A stretch of DNA of 64,000 nucleotides from Pristionchus mayeri (taxonomy: Eukaryota; Nematoda; Chromadorea; Rhabditida; Neodiplogasteridae). The notes below the pieces were generated by a model. It saw only the letters and a list, made by a program, of their open reading frames with translations, did not search any database and was not told the origin of the DNA. The number at the start of each line of letters is the position of its first letter. Position 1 is the stretch's first letter. Both the position numbers and the translations under genes were made by a program. Shown here in pieces: positions 13,201-25,000 of the stretch. Location of the stretch: contig BTRK01000005.1 in assembly GCA_036245805.1 (NCBI GenBank), forward strand, positions 27,509,469 to 27,573,468, given 5' to 3'.

Positions 13201-14760
13201 CTTCATTAAATTTAACGAAAAAATTTTTGTGTTACGTGGAACAATTTTTTTCACGACGAGCAAATTTCAAACACGAAAAATGGAAAATCGCAATTATCAT
13301 AGTATTATTGTTATCCCAGCCAAATTCCATCAACATGTAAGTTGTTCATCTCGTCACGCCGGACATTTCTTTTTTTTAAACGACTCATTAGTTCAAAAAT
13401 GAAGGATGATATGAATTTTTGAATTTTCAATATTCCCAGAGCCGGATTTTAGGCAACTTTGAATTCCCGGCCCCAAAAAAAGTTAACTGATTATTTCAGG
13501 GCCGTGGGTACATCCATCACGGAAGTGGGGTCAATATCGGAGCAATTTGAATAGTTTGTCAAACAGGGGTCTTGGATTCATGCAATCTCTCAGAAGGCAC
13601 GTGATATTGTTAAATAATATAGAAAGGCATTTTCGAGGGTGTTGGGTAACTTTAAGCCTGATAATGCTTAAAGTTGGGGCTCCTAGTGCCACTAGCGTTC
13701 TCGTTTCATGCATCTCAGAAAACCCGTGAAATACACTAACGAAATAACATGCCAAGAGTTTTGGAAAAAATAGTAACCTGTATCCATCGACTCTCATTGA
13801 TCTTCTCAGCTTATCATAGTCGAGTCCCACACGACCATTCAAGGTGTATTTCGGGATGTTATAGATAAGAATTGTTCCATGCGTAGGTTGGGTCACAGTG
13901 TCCGTTAATCCGAGGTCATGACGCTCGGCGCGTTCTGAAAGAAAATAAAATTCGCACATTTTTTATACCTTACGCACGTTGACTACAATGATAGTTACGT
14001 TTGAAATGTACATACCCAGAATATCGAGGTAGAAGTACGTAGGTTTCTCCTCTGAACAGTGGAAGATACTCGGATTATCGGTCGTTTGCAGGGTTCCATC
14101 ATCTTCGGCTTGGTTGCGAGCTCCCTCTTCTTCCTCGATCTCTTCGATGTGATCGGGGTCATCGTTCGTATCGACATTACCCTAAATAATAATGCGTTTT
14201 AAAAGGGTACGCTATTCGTAAGTTCGCCAATATTTAATATATTTTTAAAGTTACCCAATACCCATGAAAATATTTGAATTTGAGCGCGTGCAATGAAAAA
14301 AAAAACAAGAGAGTGGGCGTGATCCGGTATGATCGCAAATTTTAAAAAAACACTGGTTTTGGGAGACTTTAAAAATAAGCCTAAGAACTGTAAATACGTT
14401 GTTATACACAAAACAAATCGTAGAAGTCGTCTAGAAAGGTTTCGTTCCCATACAACTCATAATATAAATGAACATAATTAAATCGTAGTAATCCACCCCA
14501 CTAAAATAGTTCACACACATAATAGTTCATAGTTTAATATAATAGGTTAATAGTCCAAACCCTTGCTTGAAATATTTTCATGAACTCCCAAACATATATA
14601 TATGCAAACGAAGTTAGTTAAGCTCGAATAGTACAAAAAGAACCTCATCGACATCGATGTCTTCCTCCACATCAATATTGACCGATTCATCTTCTTCGAC
14701 TTTGTATCGTTTGTTCGGAGTGCGCGTACGGCGATCACGTTGCTCTACGAGCTCACTCAT
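7260..14760 (-). CDS. MULE-transposase-like multi-exon protein, about 647 aa
   Basis: Twenty exons, all phase-consistent: 14644-14760, 14016-14181, 13778-13934, 11561-11611, 11397-11474, 11237-11312, 9534-9653, 9413-9487, 9240-9314, 9057-9188, 8903-8996, 8787-8860, 8620-8718, 8494-8549, 8389-8449, 8190-8308, 8067-8145, 7702-7803, 7512-7604, 7260-7379. The N-terminus (1-80) is very acidic. Near residue 345 the block VLFYDTTFSSCGYQITLL resembles the first-aspartate strand of MULE-type transposases, followed by PVPLAFLAGE. The C-terminal region with NEMERGYYQLGSFTIK resembles invertebrate proteins carrying this domain. The canonical second Asp and the Glu are not obvious, so it may be a domesticated, catalytically dead derivative. 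The start follows a tttttgcag acceptor (possible leader trans-splice site). Intron 3 holds a fold-back and intron 6 mariner-type DNA. Family assignment is from memory of motifs; exon structure is firmer than function. Confidence 0.65.
9781..11052. mobile_element. Mariner-type element remnant inside an intron
   Basis: The left edge near 9782 reads TTAGGCAGTTGCATAAGTTT and the right edge near 11018-11050 is its imperfect inverse (AACTTATGCAATAACCTAATA), a typical mariner-like terminal repeat with TA borders. The 1.2-kb interior has no recognisable transposase frame. It lies in intron 6 of the MULE-like gene (9654-11236). Confidence 0.45.
12346..13605. mobile_element. Fold-back element in intron 3 of the MULE-like gene
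   Basis: Arms at about 12346-12960 and 13020-13605 are near-identical inverted copies; for example the tract at 12537-12905 recurs reversed at 13079-13402. The ends begin ATCACAGGTCTTCTGAGAGA on the left, with a related but more divergent inverse on the right. No coding content is supported: the open frames read through the arms simply mirror each other. Confidence 0.7.
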
Positions 14761-15399
14761 GACCAGATCTGCAAAAACAGTGATGTCGAAAAGCATTCTA
14801 AGTCCGGCATTTTGGCGCCATAACCCGGTCATACCACTGGCTTAAATTACGTACATAAGATTATCAAGATCCGCGGTTACAAGTAACATGTTTATTCGAT
14901 AGCATTAGCAAGAGTAACAAAATCGCGTCAAAAATAGAAAAAAACAATAATAACGAAAATCGGATACGTCATGTGCGCGATCTTCATTTCATACTGTAAA
15001 TTGCACACCACGTCCGCAATTTCCTTTTAGTACAGGTCGTCGTCCACAGGTATCCCTTTGTAAACCGACAACCACAACTTCGGCAAACACCATTTATACC
15101 GCCACTACTATAACGGCACCTAAAAATATGCATTACATATTACGCAAGGGAAAACTCTCCAAAGATTTAAATTCGCGCCGTGGGCGAGGTTTACCAGTAT
15201 AATTTCATATTTTTACGGAATTGAAATTTCATTTTCCGGTTTGGTGGTCCCGAGTTTATTCGTCCTTCAAAAATTATTGTAGTTTTTGTTTTGTTTAGTT
15301 TTTAGTTATTTTCAGCACAATCGGCAACCAACCTTCTTATAAATGTATTACCCTTTAAATATATATATTTTTATATGTTTTCAGAGTTATCGCAAAGAT
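14761..15399. promoter_or_regulatory. Divergent promoter region between MULE-like gene and tin-13
   Basis: A 639-bp interval separates two gene starts that point away from each other. A pyrimidine-rich acceptor (tatatgttttcag) ends 15 nt before the tin-13 ATG, and a tttttgcag acceptor lies 8 nt before the other ATG. Both could be spliced-leader acceptors or the ends of 5' UTR introns. No specific promoter motif is claimed. Confidence 0.35.
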
Positions 15400-15942
15400 A
15401 TGGAGGAGCTGATGGACATTGAACAATTGAAGAAACTTACCCCAGCACAGCAGGAACAAGTGATTGCTGGAGTGAAGCAGCAGGCTGCTATTGCCAATGC
15501 CCAAAATCTCATCACGGTATGTTTGTGACGTGCTCGAACACAATCGGATGTCGATTTTTGTGAAATCACAGGATCTCTCGGAAAAGTGTACGCAGAAGTG
15601 CATTACATCTCCCGGAACTTCTCTCTCTAACTCTGAGCGACAGTGTCTCCAGAGATGCATGGATAGGTAAATATATGTGCGTGCTTATAAGCGCCCAGTC
15701 AGTTAAATAGCGACCTATCAATTATTATAGATTCATGGAGAGCTGGAATCTGGTCTCGCAGTCTCTTCAGAAGCGGCTACAGGTTTGTTAGAAATATATT
15801 TTCCTATTATGAATCGTCTCTTGTATTCGCGTGATTCATACTCTTTCATTATTAGTAGTTGCTCAACTTATTATTATATGCCATATTTTAGGATGAAGCA
15901 TCCGCAATGCCCAACTTTGGCCAGGGAGGATCGTTCTCGTAA
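15400..15942 (+). CDS. tin-13: Mitochondrial intermembrane-space import chaperone Tim13
   Basis: Small Tim chaperone that, with Tim8, escorts hydrophobic precursors across the mitochondrial intermembrane space. Four exons (15400-15516, 15572-15666, 15731-15782, 15892-15942) give 104 aa. The twin CX3C motif is complete: CTQKC and CLQRC, 15 residues apart, within the family block that continues [19 protein letters not shown]. The ATG was chosen because it directly follows a good acceptor and gives a normal small-Tim length; the N-terminal extension before the core and the Gly/Ser-rich tail are somewhat longer than in the human protein. The introns are 55, 64 and 109 bp. The gene sits alone on the plus strand between two minus-strand genes. 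Confidence 0.93.
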
Positions 15943-18900
15943 ATTAATGATAGCTACTCCAATATCATCGTTACTTCCATGTTTTCCAACCGAATAGCCT
16001 TTATATGTTCATGTTTTCCTCTTATTTTAGACACTATGTTGCTGAAGTACATAGATGAAGCAGTTTTGACGAAATATGATAACTAGTGGATTGGACGCCT
16101 GCATTAGATTTTTTCGATTTTTTTGGCGATAGGGGATAGAACAAGCTATTAAACGAAGCGGTGATGCGGGATAGTGCCATAAAGAAGGGGGTCTGTGACT
16201 ATGTAGTACAATATGGTGCGTGCACTGGGAACGTTTGAGTAGGGAAGTTGAGTAGAAGGAGTACAACAGTCTCACACGGTATGTATACGGAAAAGTAAGT
16301 CGTAGTATGTATGAAGACGACGAGTGTCATTCTTCTGGAACAGGGCAGTTGAACTATGCTAGACACGGTGATGGTCACTCGCCATCTCCACGGGCTGGTT
16401 GGGATTCTTTGATTTTCTGCTAAAGCAGGACGATGCTGTCCGATGGAGATGAGGCGATCCTCCTTTCCAGAGGTTCTCATATCGCCAGGTGCCTTTTCCA
16501 AGAATGGAAAGGTGTACTCACTCATGAAACTGTCCATAGTCGTGAAAAATACAGTGAGTAGGAAATTGAGAATAGATAGTGGCGGAGCAGCAGATGAGGA
16601 TCGGGAGTCATTTGATTCGATACGGGAAAGAGTCAATTACCTCTCAGACATTTGAGCTAAGGCAGCCATAGAAATTCTTATTACCTGTCTTCCATCCGCT
16701 TAGGCACCCATTCATTCTTTCCCCTATGCGCTGTGCTGTGATATGCGAGTGAAAGAGGGGAAATAAGTGGTTTTCGGATGTGTTTCATTAATTCTATGAG
16801 TATGTACGACCTGTCATGCCAGAATGGGTGAACAAAGGAATCTGACCTGATAGTTCAATTTTATTTTAATACCTGGTCAGGTAAAATGGCTGCTCCAGTT
16901 TTACCTGATCAGGCCGAATGACCCAAATTGGAAACCTAGTCTTCTCTCCGCCCTCGGGGCAAACGTTCAGTGTGAGAATGTGGTGGGATTACTCAACAGA
17001 CGACCGTGGATGGAACGCCTCAGGCAATCCAACTGTACATTCATTATGGCGGAGGCGTTATCGATCTACGAATATAGAATAATTACCGTGATTCATATTT
17101 ATATATGCATCATCGAGAGCATTCGCCACATGATCGTTAACTTGTAAGGTGGATTTGAAGGAAAGGAATCCCTTTAGGTGCATTTAACCTGTTTTTTTTC
17201 TATCGATCTTATTTAATCTTTCTATCGATCTTATTTAAATTTGGAACAGGTACCAACGCAAAGAAAAATAATTATATGTAGTGGTACCACGGCCCCCGGA
17301 GCATCGACATAAGGAAAATGAAAACGTCCGCAGGCATCAATCAAAACGCGCGCGCGTTTAAAAATAGTACAGTGGGATTGCCTGATTGTGCGTGAAAAAT
17401 CCTGAAAATCACTTAATTTGCAGGCAAAATCACGATCACTTTGCGATTCGACAGTTCATTTTTTATTTTTTCTATGTTCATCACCTTGAGAAATGTTTCA
17501 CTATTTATCTATATTATGTGGCTTACTTTTAATAGGGATTTCTCTTTACTCTGGCAATGAAAAAACCGCTTTACAAATCTCCACTACTGCGTTTAGTGTG
17601 AAATTATTTTACAGCGCACGAACGTTTTCCAAAGCCCTATGTCGATGCTCCAGGGGCCGTGTGGTACTGTGAGAACAGAATGCGTAGTCCGTGGTGTGGT
17701 GGGCGAGATCTATCACATTTTGTTGTATTACTCGCGGAACTTTTTTTCTCCCGCGTTCCGCGAGTAATACAACAAAATTTGATAACTCTCGCACACCACA
17801 CCACGGACTACGCATTCTGTTCTCACAGTATAGTATCATCTCATCAGTGGGGTGAGGATAAGGGAAGGAATGTTGGCGAAGGACTTGGATGGGAATGGGA
17901 CGTTTTCCTTTTCGTTTCCTCGATGAGGCTTCCAAACCGATTCCGGCTTCCAAACCGAATCATTGATTTGACTTAGAAGAATTTTATCCAGCATATTCCG
18001 TTTAATCTTTGTACTTCTTGCGGTGGCTACGAGAAGTGTACAATATGAAATAAATTTTCACGAAATTCATCAATAAAAAAAACAATAGAGAGAAGAGCTA
18101 TCTAGACACTATGAAATAAAGACACACAATAGGGAGGAAGCACGTATTGCCTGGACGGTAAGCGATTGGGAGTAGGCATTTTGATTTGTAACAGATATAG
18201 TAAGGCAGCTGAAAACAGGAACGTGCGCACAAGGCATATCCCACAATAATTGAGAAATCCGAAGTTGAGAAGGAAGGCGGGGAATAACCTGTCTGTAAAA
18301 TGCAGTGGATAGAAGAAGGGCGGTTAACTCGCATTGGAAACATCGGGAAGACGAAATAGGGCTACGGTAGGGAATATATATTGAAAGTATTCAATTAAAG
18401 TTACCGGACGAGGACGAAATTGACCCCCTATTTTTTGTCCTCCATCGAATAGCCGATGGCTGAATTAGTAGAGAATGAATATACAAAAAATGCTAAAAAT
18501 CAATATTAGCCTCAAGGGAAAGTCTGAAATGATCAGCGTAATCCCGCGCTCTCTCACTTTTGCATACTCTCTCGTACACGCGACGAGATCAGGGTCAGAT
18601 CAGGGTTTCGTCCTCGTCCGGTAACTTTAAGACTTTCCATTCCCTCGATAATTTCACATGAAAGATAACTGGGGTAGAGTTTAGAAGAATGTGAAACCAC
18701 ATTTGATCCAAGAAAAGCCCGGGGATTCGAGAAACACTGACGATGACAGCCAAGGTAATTAAAAGAGAAGAGAAAATTAAAATGGAGAAAAGCGCGATCG
18801 ATACGAATCAAAATAGTCTAGAGTGGATCAATAACAAACAAAAAGCGACATGATTCAATCGATAACGTTCATCTACTTCAATTTAGTACTTAATAGAACA

Positions 18901-19011
18901 AATCCTACTTCAATGAAAACTCTGAGTGAGTTTGGCTTTTGTACAAACATACTTGGCGTACTGAATAAGTTTCGTCTGCAGCATACTCGTTCAAAGACAA
19001 TAATTGGACTG
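15943..19011. other. 3-kb interval without a supported gene
   Basis: This lies downstream of tin-13 and downstream of the ZCCHC-like gene stop at 19012 (tail to tail). A fairly long open minus-strand stretch at 16199-16655 lacks a recognisable domain and a convincing splice model. The interval also contains a short MITE (17665-17830), a small alternating CG patch at 17346-17360 and long AT-rich tracts. Confidence 0.5.
17665..17830. mobile_element. Short palindromic MITE, copy 1
   Basis: A 166-bp near-perfect palindrome whose ends read TACTGTGAGAACAGAATGCG, with TA borders. It shares its terminal 23 bp, with one or two changes, with the copy at 21452-21629, so the two are members of one TA-targeting family, probably Tc1/mariner-mobilised. 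Confidence 0.8.
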
Positions 19012-22000
19012 CTATCTGCAGCAGTTGCAGCGCATGTTACTCCACTGTGCCGGACCCATTCGATCTGAAGCGACTGCAGGATGTCCATTCAGGAGGGGTC
19101 CCTTGATGACGAGGGAGGGACACTGCTCAATCACGTGGTCGAGGGCGCAGTAGGGACACGAAGGAGAAGAGGGAGCGAGGGGCAGGGCAGGCACGCTCAC
19201 CTGAGCATCCACATTTATATCAATCGCCACTCACTTATTCCTACAAACCCAAAAAAACGAAATAAATTGATGCGAGTTGCTCACAGTGGGTAGTATTCCG
19301 AGAACGATATCATTCATGTTGGGATCATCCTCAGTCTCCTCTTTCCTTCCCCTCCTGCTCACTGGTGCGTGATTCACAGGAGCAGATGAAAGCTGCGCCG
19401 AGAAAATTCGAGTCTGAAAGGGAGACATGAAAGAGACCATCATTTTTCCACATGGAAAAAGGTGGTCACTCAGGTTGAATAAGACCATTATACATTGACA
19501 TAACAATCTTTAATTGATCACATAGATACATCACCAACGGAAAGCATTTACTCACTTTTTCTTTCTGCTACATTTTTGAGCCAGGCGATATATCGAGCTG
19601 ATTTTTTACTGGAGTTAAAACGCTGTCTCCCTAAGAACGTCAGAGGGTGTGGCACAATCTTTCAAAATCATCGATATGAGCTCATATTTGGTCGGTAGAC
19701 TCAATAGAAGCCCAATAATCATTTCCCAAAATTTTGATCTACCATTATCGATTTTTTCGAAAATTTTTATTTTTGATATTAGGCCATCGTGTTATATATC
19801 ATTTGAAAGAGCATGAAAAGTTATGTCAGAATCCATGTTTTCATGTCGATTGATCAATGTATGCTCTTGGAGCATGCAATAATGTGCCGGAAAACAGTGG
19901 TTTGACGTTTTGATAGATTGAGAGAGAATGTTCCAATCAATTGCACCTCCTGGAAACTTCATATAATATGTAAAATTCATAGCGGAATCGATTAAGACTT
20001 CTCCCGAGAAGGTACGAGGTACCGAAAATAGAGTTTTCCTCGAACATCTGATATGCTGTTCTGTCGCTGGTTCGATCCCTCTCGGATGCATACATTTTTG
20101 CCGGCTTCCAAAATTGTTTTTGAACCGTGTGATCATAGGGAATCTTCAAATTATTAATATATAAATACGGGAAATATGTCAATGTGTGCAAAAAGAGCGG
20201 GCAAAAATGTATGCATCCGAGAGGGATCGAACCAGCGACAGAACAGCATCTCAGATGTTCGAGGAAAACTCTATTTTCGGTACCTCGTACCTTCTCGGGA
20301 ATAGTCTTAATCGATTCCGATATGAATTTTACATATTTTTCCAGGAGGTGCAATTGATTGGAACATTCTCTCTCAATCTATCAAAACGTCAAACCACTGT
20401 TTTCCGGCACATTATTGCATGCTCCAAGAGCATACATTGATCAATCGACATGAAAACATGGATTCTGACATAACTTTTCATGCTCTTTCAAATGATATAT
20501 AACACGATGGCCTAATATCAAAAATAAAAATTTTCGAAAAAATCGATAATGGTAGATCAAAATTTTGGGAAATGATTATTGGGCTTCTATTGAGTCTACC
20601 GACCAAATATGAGCTCATATCGATGATTTTGAAAGATTGTGCCACTTCCCTTCCAAGATCTGACGCTCTTACAGAGACTGCGTTTTAAGGTGTGCATATT
20701 TCCATCCCATAAGAAAATATTTTCATAGTGATGCGACCTGCATCCTCGTGTATAGCTCATTTTCCAGAGAAGAAAGACACTCGCCCAAAACAGAAAACTG
20801 ATTCTTACATGCATAGATCGAATAGTCATGCTGCTCAAATAGTTTAAAAAATTTTAAGAATTTTATTTTTGAAAAAATGTGCCGCTTTTTGATGATTCTT
20901 AATATTCTTGACGCTCTCCATCCAATGGTGTATCACTTTTATCTTTTGCCCATCGCTGGGTTAAATAAACCCGCCCGCGAATCACAACGTGAAAATCGGA
21001 TTCTGAGATTGCGGCACGTTTTTCTCAGCGGCGGCACGTTTTTCCAGAGGGGGCCGATTATGTGATGAAGAATATTCTATGTGTTAGATAATTTAGGATA
21101 GGTTTTTTTAAAAATGTCGATATCTACATACTTTTCGATCTGTGCTTACATGTTAGAATGATCCTAGTCTAGGATTCCTAGACAATCGTGTAAGTTTGGT
21201 ATTGATCACTTTTAGCCCTCGGACCACAAAAAGTCGTTTTTTAAAGTTCACGTTTCGGGCTGTAACGGTGGATCTCGCCCCAGAGTACTCTCTGACCACT
21301 TTTCCAGCTGACAGCTGACGGGATGTATCTGCACTCGGGAAATCGTATATGCATCCATAATCTCCGAAGAATTAGTATATTTCAAAATGCAGTATGCCAT
21401 TGCGTCATCCCTAAGCAAGATGAACATTTTTTTATGAACTTGCAATATGCGTACTGTGAGAATAGAATGCGTAGCAACGTGGTGTACATGATAAACTTCT
21501 TAAAGTACTACAATATTCGCGAAACGGGAAAATATTCACGGCTAAATATTTTCCCGTTCCGCGAATATTGTAGTACTTTAAGAAGTTTATCATATACACC
21601 ACGTTGTTACGCATTCTATTCTCACAGTACCTCATTCCGATAAATATCTCCGGTAAAAATGTCAGCTCGACATATCAAAAAATGCAGCAGAAAGAAAAAA
21701 GTGGACTAATACAGTACTGGCCAAAATTTTGGACGCAAATTTCAAATCGTTGTAATTTTCTTCAACGATGAGATATCAATTCACTCTTGGTACTGATCGG
21801 TAGGTAAAACATACGAGAATATAACACTTTGGTGTATCATGATATTCATTCGAAGCTTTCAGATCAGTGTATAATCTTCGATTGCAATGTCGTAAAATGA
21901 TATTGTAGGGTCTACCGAATTTTGCTGGCTTGACCCACTTCCTGTGGTGCAAGTACAACTACTGTTGCGTAGAATCCACCATCAATCTTGTTAAGCACAT

Positions 22001-25000
22001 TTCGCAATCACTATGAAAAAAATATTTTAAATCACCCCTAAAATTTTGCAAAATGGCCATACCTTCGTTCCCCGATGAGCCCCAGGCCTCAAATTTGGCA
22101 GGTTATGTACATTGGTTATGACCAAACATTGTGCCAAATCTGGTGCAGATCGGACACTCCATTCGAAAAATCAGAAAATTTTCGACCTAAATTTTCACCT
22201 ATACCCGAATTTCAAAATCCGTGTAACTAAAAATCTGATTTCATGCTACGTTGTGGAGAAACTAACGTTGACTATGTGTGCGAAGTTGCGAAGTCAGAGC
22301 TTTCCATTGACCGATTTTACAGATCATTAATTGAAGAGTGTCCGAGTTCGTGTGCGAGTGTAATGTGATGTGAGTTAAAATTGAACCTTCTCAGATTTAC
22401 ACAAAATTTCGCCAGGATTGTTGATTGATCGAGTTATTCATTATTCCGATTCAACCTGAACTATTAGGTTGCAAATTCTACCTAGAGATGAAAAATTCTT
22501 CTGACTCACCCCTCATTCGATCATTCCTAGCCCTCTGACACTGTTCCATTCATGAACTGTAAAACCGGTCAATGGAAAGCTCTGACTTCGCAACTTCGCA
22601 CACATAGTCAACATTAGTTTCTCCACAACGTGGTAAGTAAATCAGATTTTTAGTTACACGAATTTTGAAATTCGGGTATAGGTGAAAATTTAGGTCGAAA
22701 ATTTTCCGATTTTTCGAATGAAGTGTCCGATCTGCACCAGATTTGGCACAATGTTTGGTCATAACCACTGTACATAACCTGCCAAATTTGAGGCCTGGGG
22801 CTCATCGGGGAACGAAGATATGGCCATTTTGCAAAATTTTAGGGGTGATTTAAAATATTTTTTCATAGTGATTGCGAAATGTGCTTAACAAGATTGATGG
22901 TGGATTCTACGCAACAGTAGTTGTACTTGCACCACAGGAAGTGGGTCAAGCCAGCAAAATTCGGTAGACCCTACAATATCATTTTACGACATTGCAATCG
23001 AAGATTATACACTGATCTGAAAGCTTCGAATGAATATCATGATACACCAAAGTGTTATATTCTCGTATGTTTTACCTACCGACCATTACCAAGAGTGAAT
23101 TGATATCTCATCGTTGAAGAAAATTGCAACGATTTGAAATTTGAGTCCAAACTTTTGGCCAGTACTGTACTTTTCGGCGATACTGTAAGAAGCAAGTGAT
23201 GGCAATTGACTGCGAGACCTCTCGTATCTCTAAGATGTCCACCATAGATCGAAAAGTATGTAGATATCGACATGTCAAAAAAACGGGGGGGGGGGGCGGA
23301 CATTTCCACAACGGAGTACCATTCGCTTGGCAGAATGAGTAGCAATATGGGAGTTGTTGCATTGTTACCAGTATGTGCTCCCCCACTTTAGCATATATAA
23401 ATTTTTTTACCAGGCGACCATGAGTTTCGACGTATAGGGGGTCATGGAAATCCACAAACCATGAACCCCGGGTCATTGATTTGGGGAAAAACTCAATATC
23501 ACCTGGTAACAAAATTTATATATGCTAATGTGGGGGAGCACATACTGGTAACAATGCAACAACTCCCATGTTGCTACTCCTTCTGTCAAGCGAATGGTAC
23601 CCCGTTGCGGAAATGTACGCCCCCCAAAAAAAATAACCTCCATTAGCAAACACATCGAACTTTCTTCATCACATTATCGGCCCCATTGAATGAATAAATA
23701 AAAAAACATGGTCCCGTTCTGGGAAAACGTGCCGCAGCTGAGAAAAACCTGCCGCAGTCTCAAAATCTGATTTTCACGTTATGATTCTCGGGTAGGTTTG
23801 TTTTACCCAGCGATGAGCACAAGGTAAAAAAGTGATACACCGTTGGATAGAGGACGTCGAGAATAATCAGAATCGTGAAAAAGCGGCACGTTTTTCTCAA
23901 AAATAACATTCTTAAAAATTTTAAACTATTTGCGCAGCGTGACTTTTCGATCTCTGATGTCCACTCACATCGGCAAACTCGTCTGCGAATTTAACGTCGA
24001 GGAGCATGCGCGCGGGGAGATTCGCCAATTCCTCGATGTAGTTGGACATGGAGAGGAAGTTCTCCGTGCGGGGGAAATAAGGAAGAGCCCGTTCCTTATC
24101 TCGTTTCTCCATACCGAACACGTCCAGCAACTGAAAACACTCCCATAAAACACCACATAATACAGTCGCCTTCAAAAGTTTCCGAACACTTTGAAGTTGC
24201 TGTAACTTTTTGCCCAGGAAAGACATCAATGTGGAACTAGGATACTATACACCAACTTCATCGTAGATTATGATCGCGATATTGGGGTATGATGAAATTT
24301 CACAATGATTGCGTAGAAATTACGAAATCAAACGGTACTTTTTCCGAATGGCATTGAATTTTCCCTTCTCGCCAAACTTTCTAAGGTCTGAGGTAGATGT
24401 GTGAGGATTTTTTGAAGTTGATTCTCGATCGTACATTTGCAGCAGCATTGCTGCAAAAAACAGGATCGGAAATTCAGGTCTCAGCTTCTAGGCAAGCTAG
24501 AAGCAGGGAGACCCATCCAAAACAACAAAATGATCGTCATTACGATTCGCGATAATCCTGAGACAACGAAATATCACCATTTCCCCTCCAGGACATAATA
24601 AAATCAGACTTTTCTAGAAGCCTACCAAGCCATGTTAGCCACACCCCCTTTATATTAAGGTCACATGGTGAAAACAAATCTACATCGACGAAGAGTTGAC
24701 CTGGTTACGGGTTCGCAAAATTAAATTTTTCAGGTCGCGAGCGAAGCGAGCGGAGCCTAACGAGCGAGCGGAGCGAGCGAGTAATTATTAATTAGGAACG
24801 TAATTTGTTGTAAATATCCGTTTGAATGTTAATTGTGAATATTCGCCCGGTGTGTTAACGTTTGTACGGCATAAATGCTTATTTCCACAATAAAAGATCG
24901 TTGTTAAATTATCGCAAATCAATTATGAAAGCATAATTATGAAAGAGAACGAAAGAATGCACGAAGAAATAGAGATAACGAGGAAGCCTTTGGAATACGG

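Larger units (their letters stand above)
20838..23932. mobile_element. Nested fold-back complex in intron 10 of the ZCCHC-like gene
   Basis: The outermost inverted pair is about 20843-21060 against 23700-23932 (both contain GTGCCGCTTTTT and the opposite-strand equivalent). Inside it are a second pair (around 21115-21145 and 23230-23265), a 178-bp MITE (21452-21629), a 1.46-kb Tc1-type fold-back (21710-23169) and a separate local palindrome (about 23275-23632). Elements appear to have inserted into one another. No gene content is seen. Confidence 0.6.

Noticed and set aside
12537..13402. Mirrored open frames of 79-122 codons on both strands
   Set aside because: They are inverted copies of each other in the two arms of one fold-back element, so openness in one forces openness in the other; no protein similarity.
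16199..16655. 145-codon open stretch on the minus strand between tin-13 and the ZCCHC-like gene
   Set aside because: No recognisable domain, the only plausible start (ATG near 16669) is followed by a stop unless an unconvincing intron is assumed, and no second exon supports it.
19937..20440. Open frames containing SERDRTSDRTA-type sequence
   Set aside because: Again mirror images across fold-back arms; no coding evidence.
20838..23932. Possible CRISPR-like or clustered repeats
   Set aside because: The repeats are inverted, long and nested, not short direct repeats with unique spacers, and the genome is eukaryotic.
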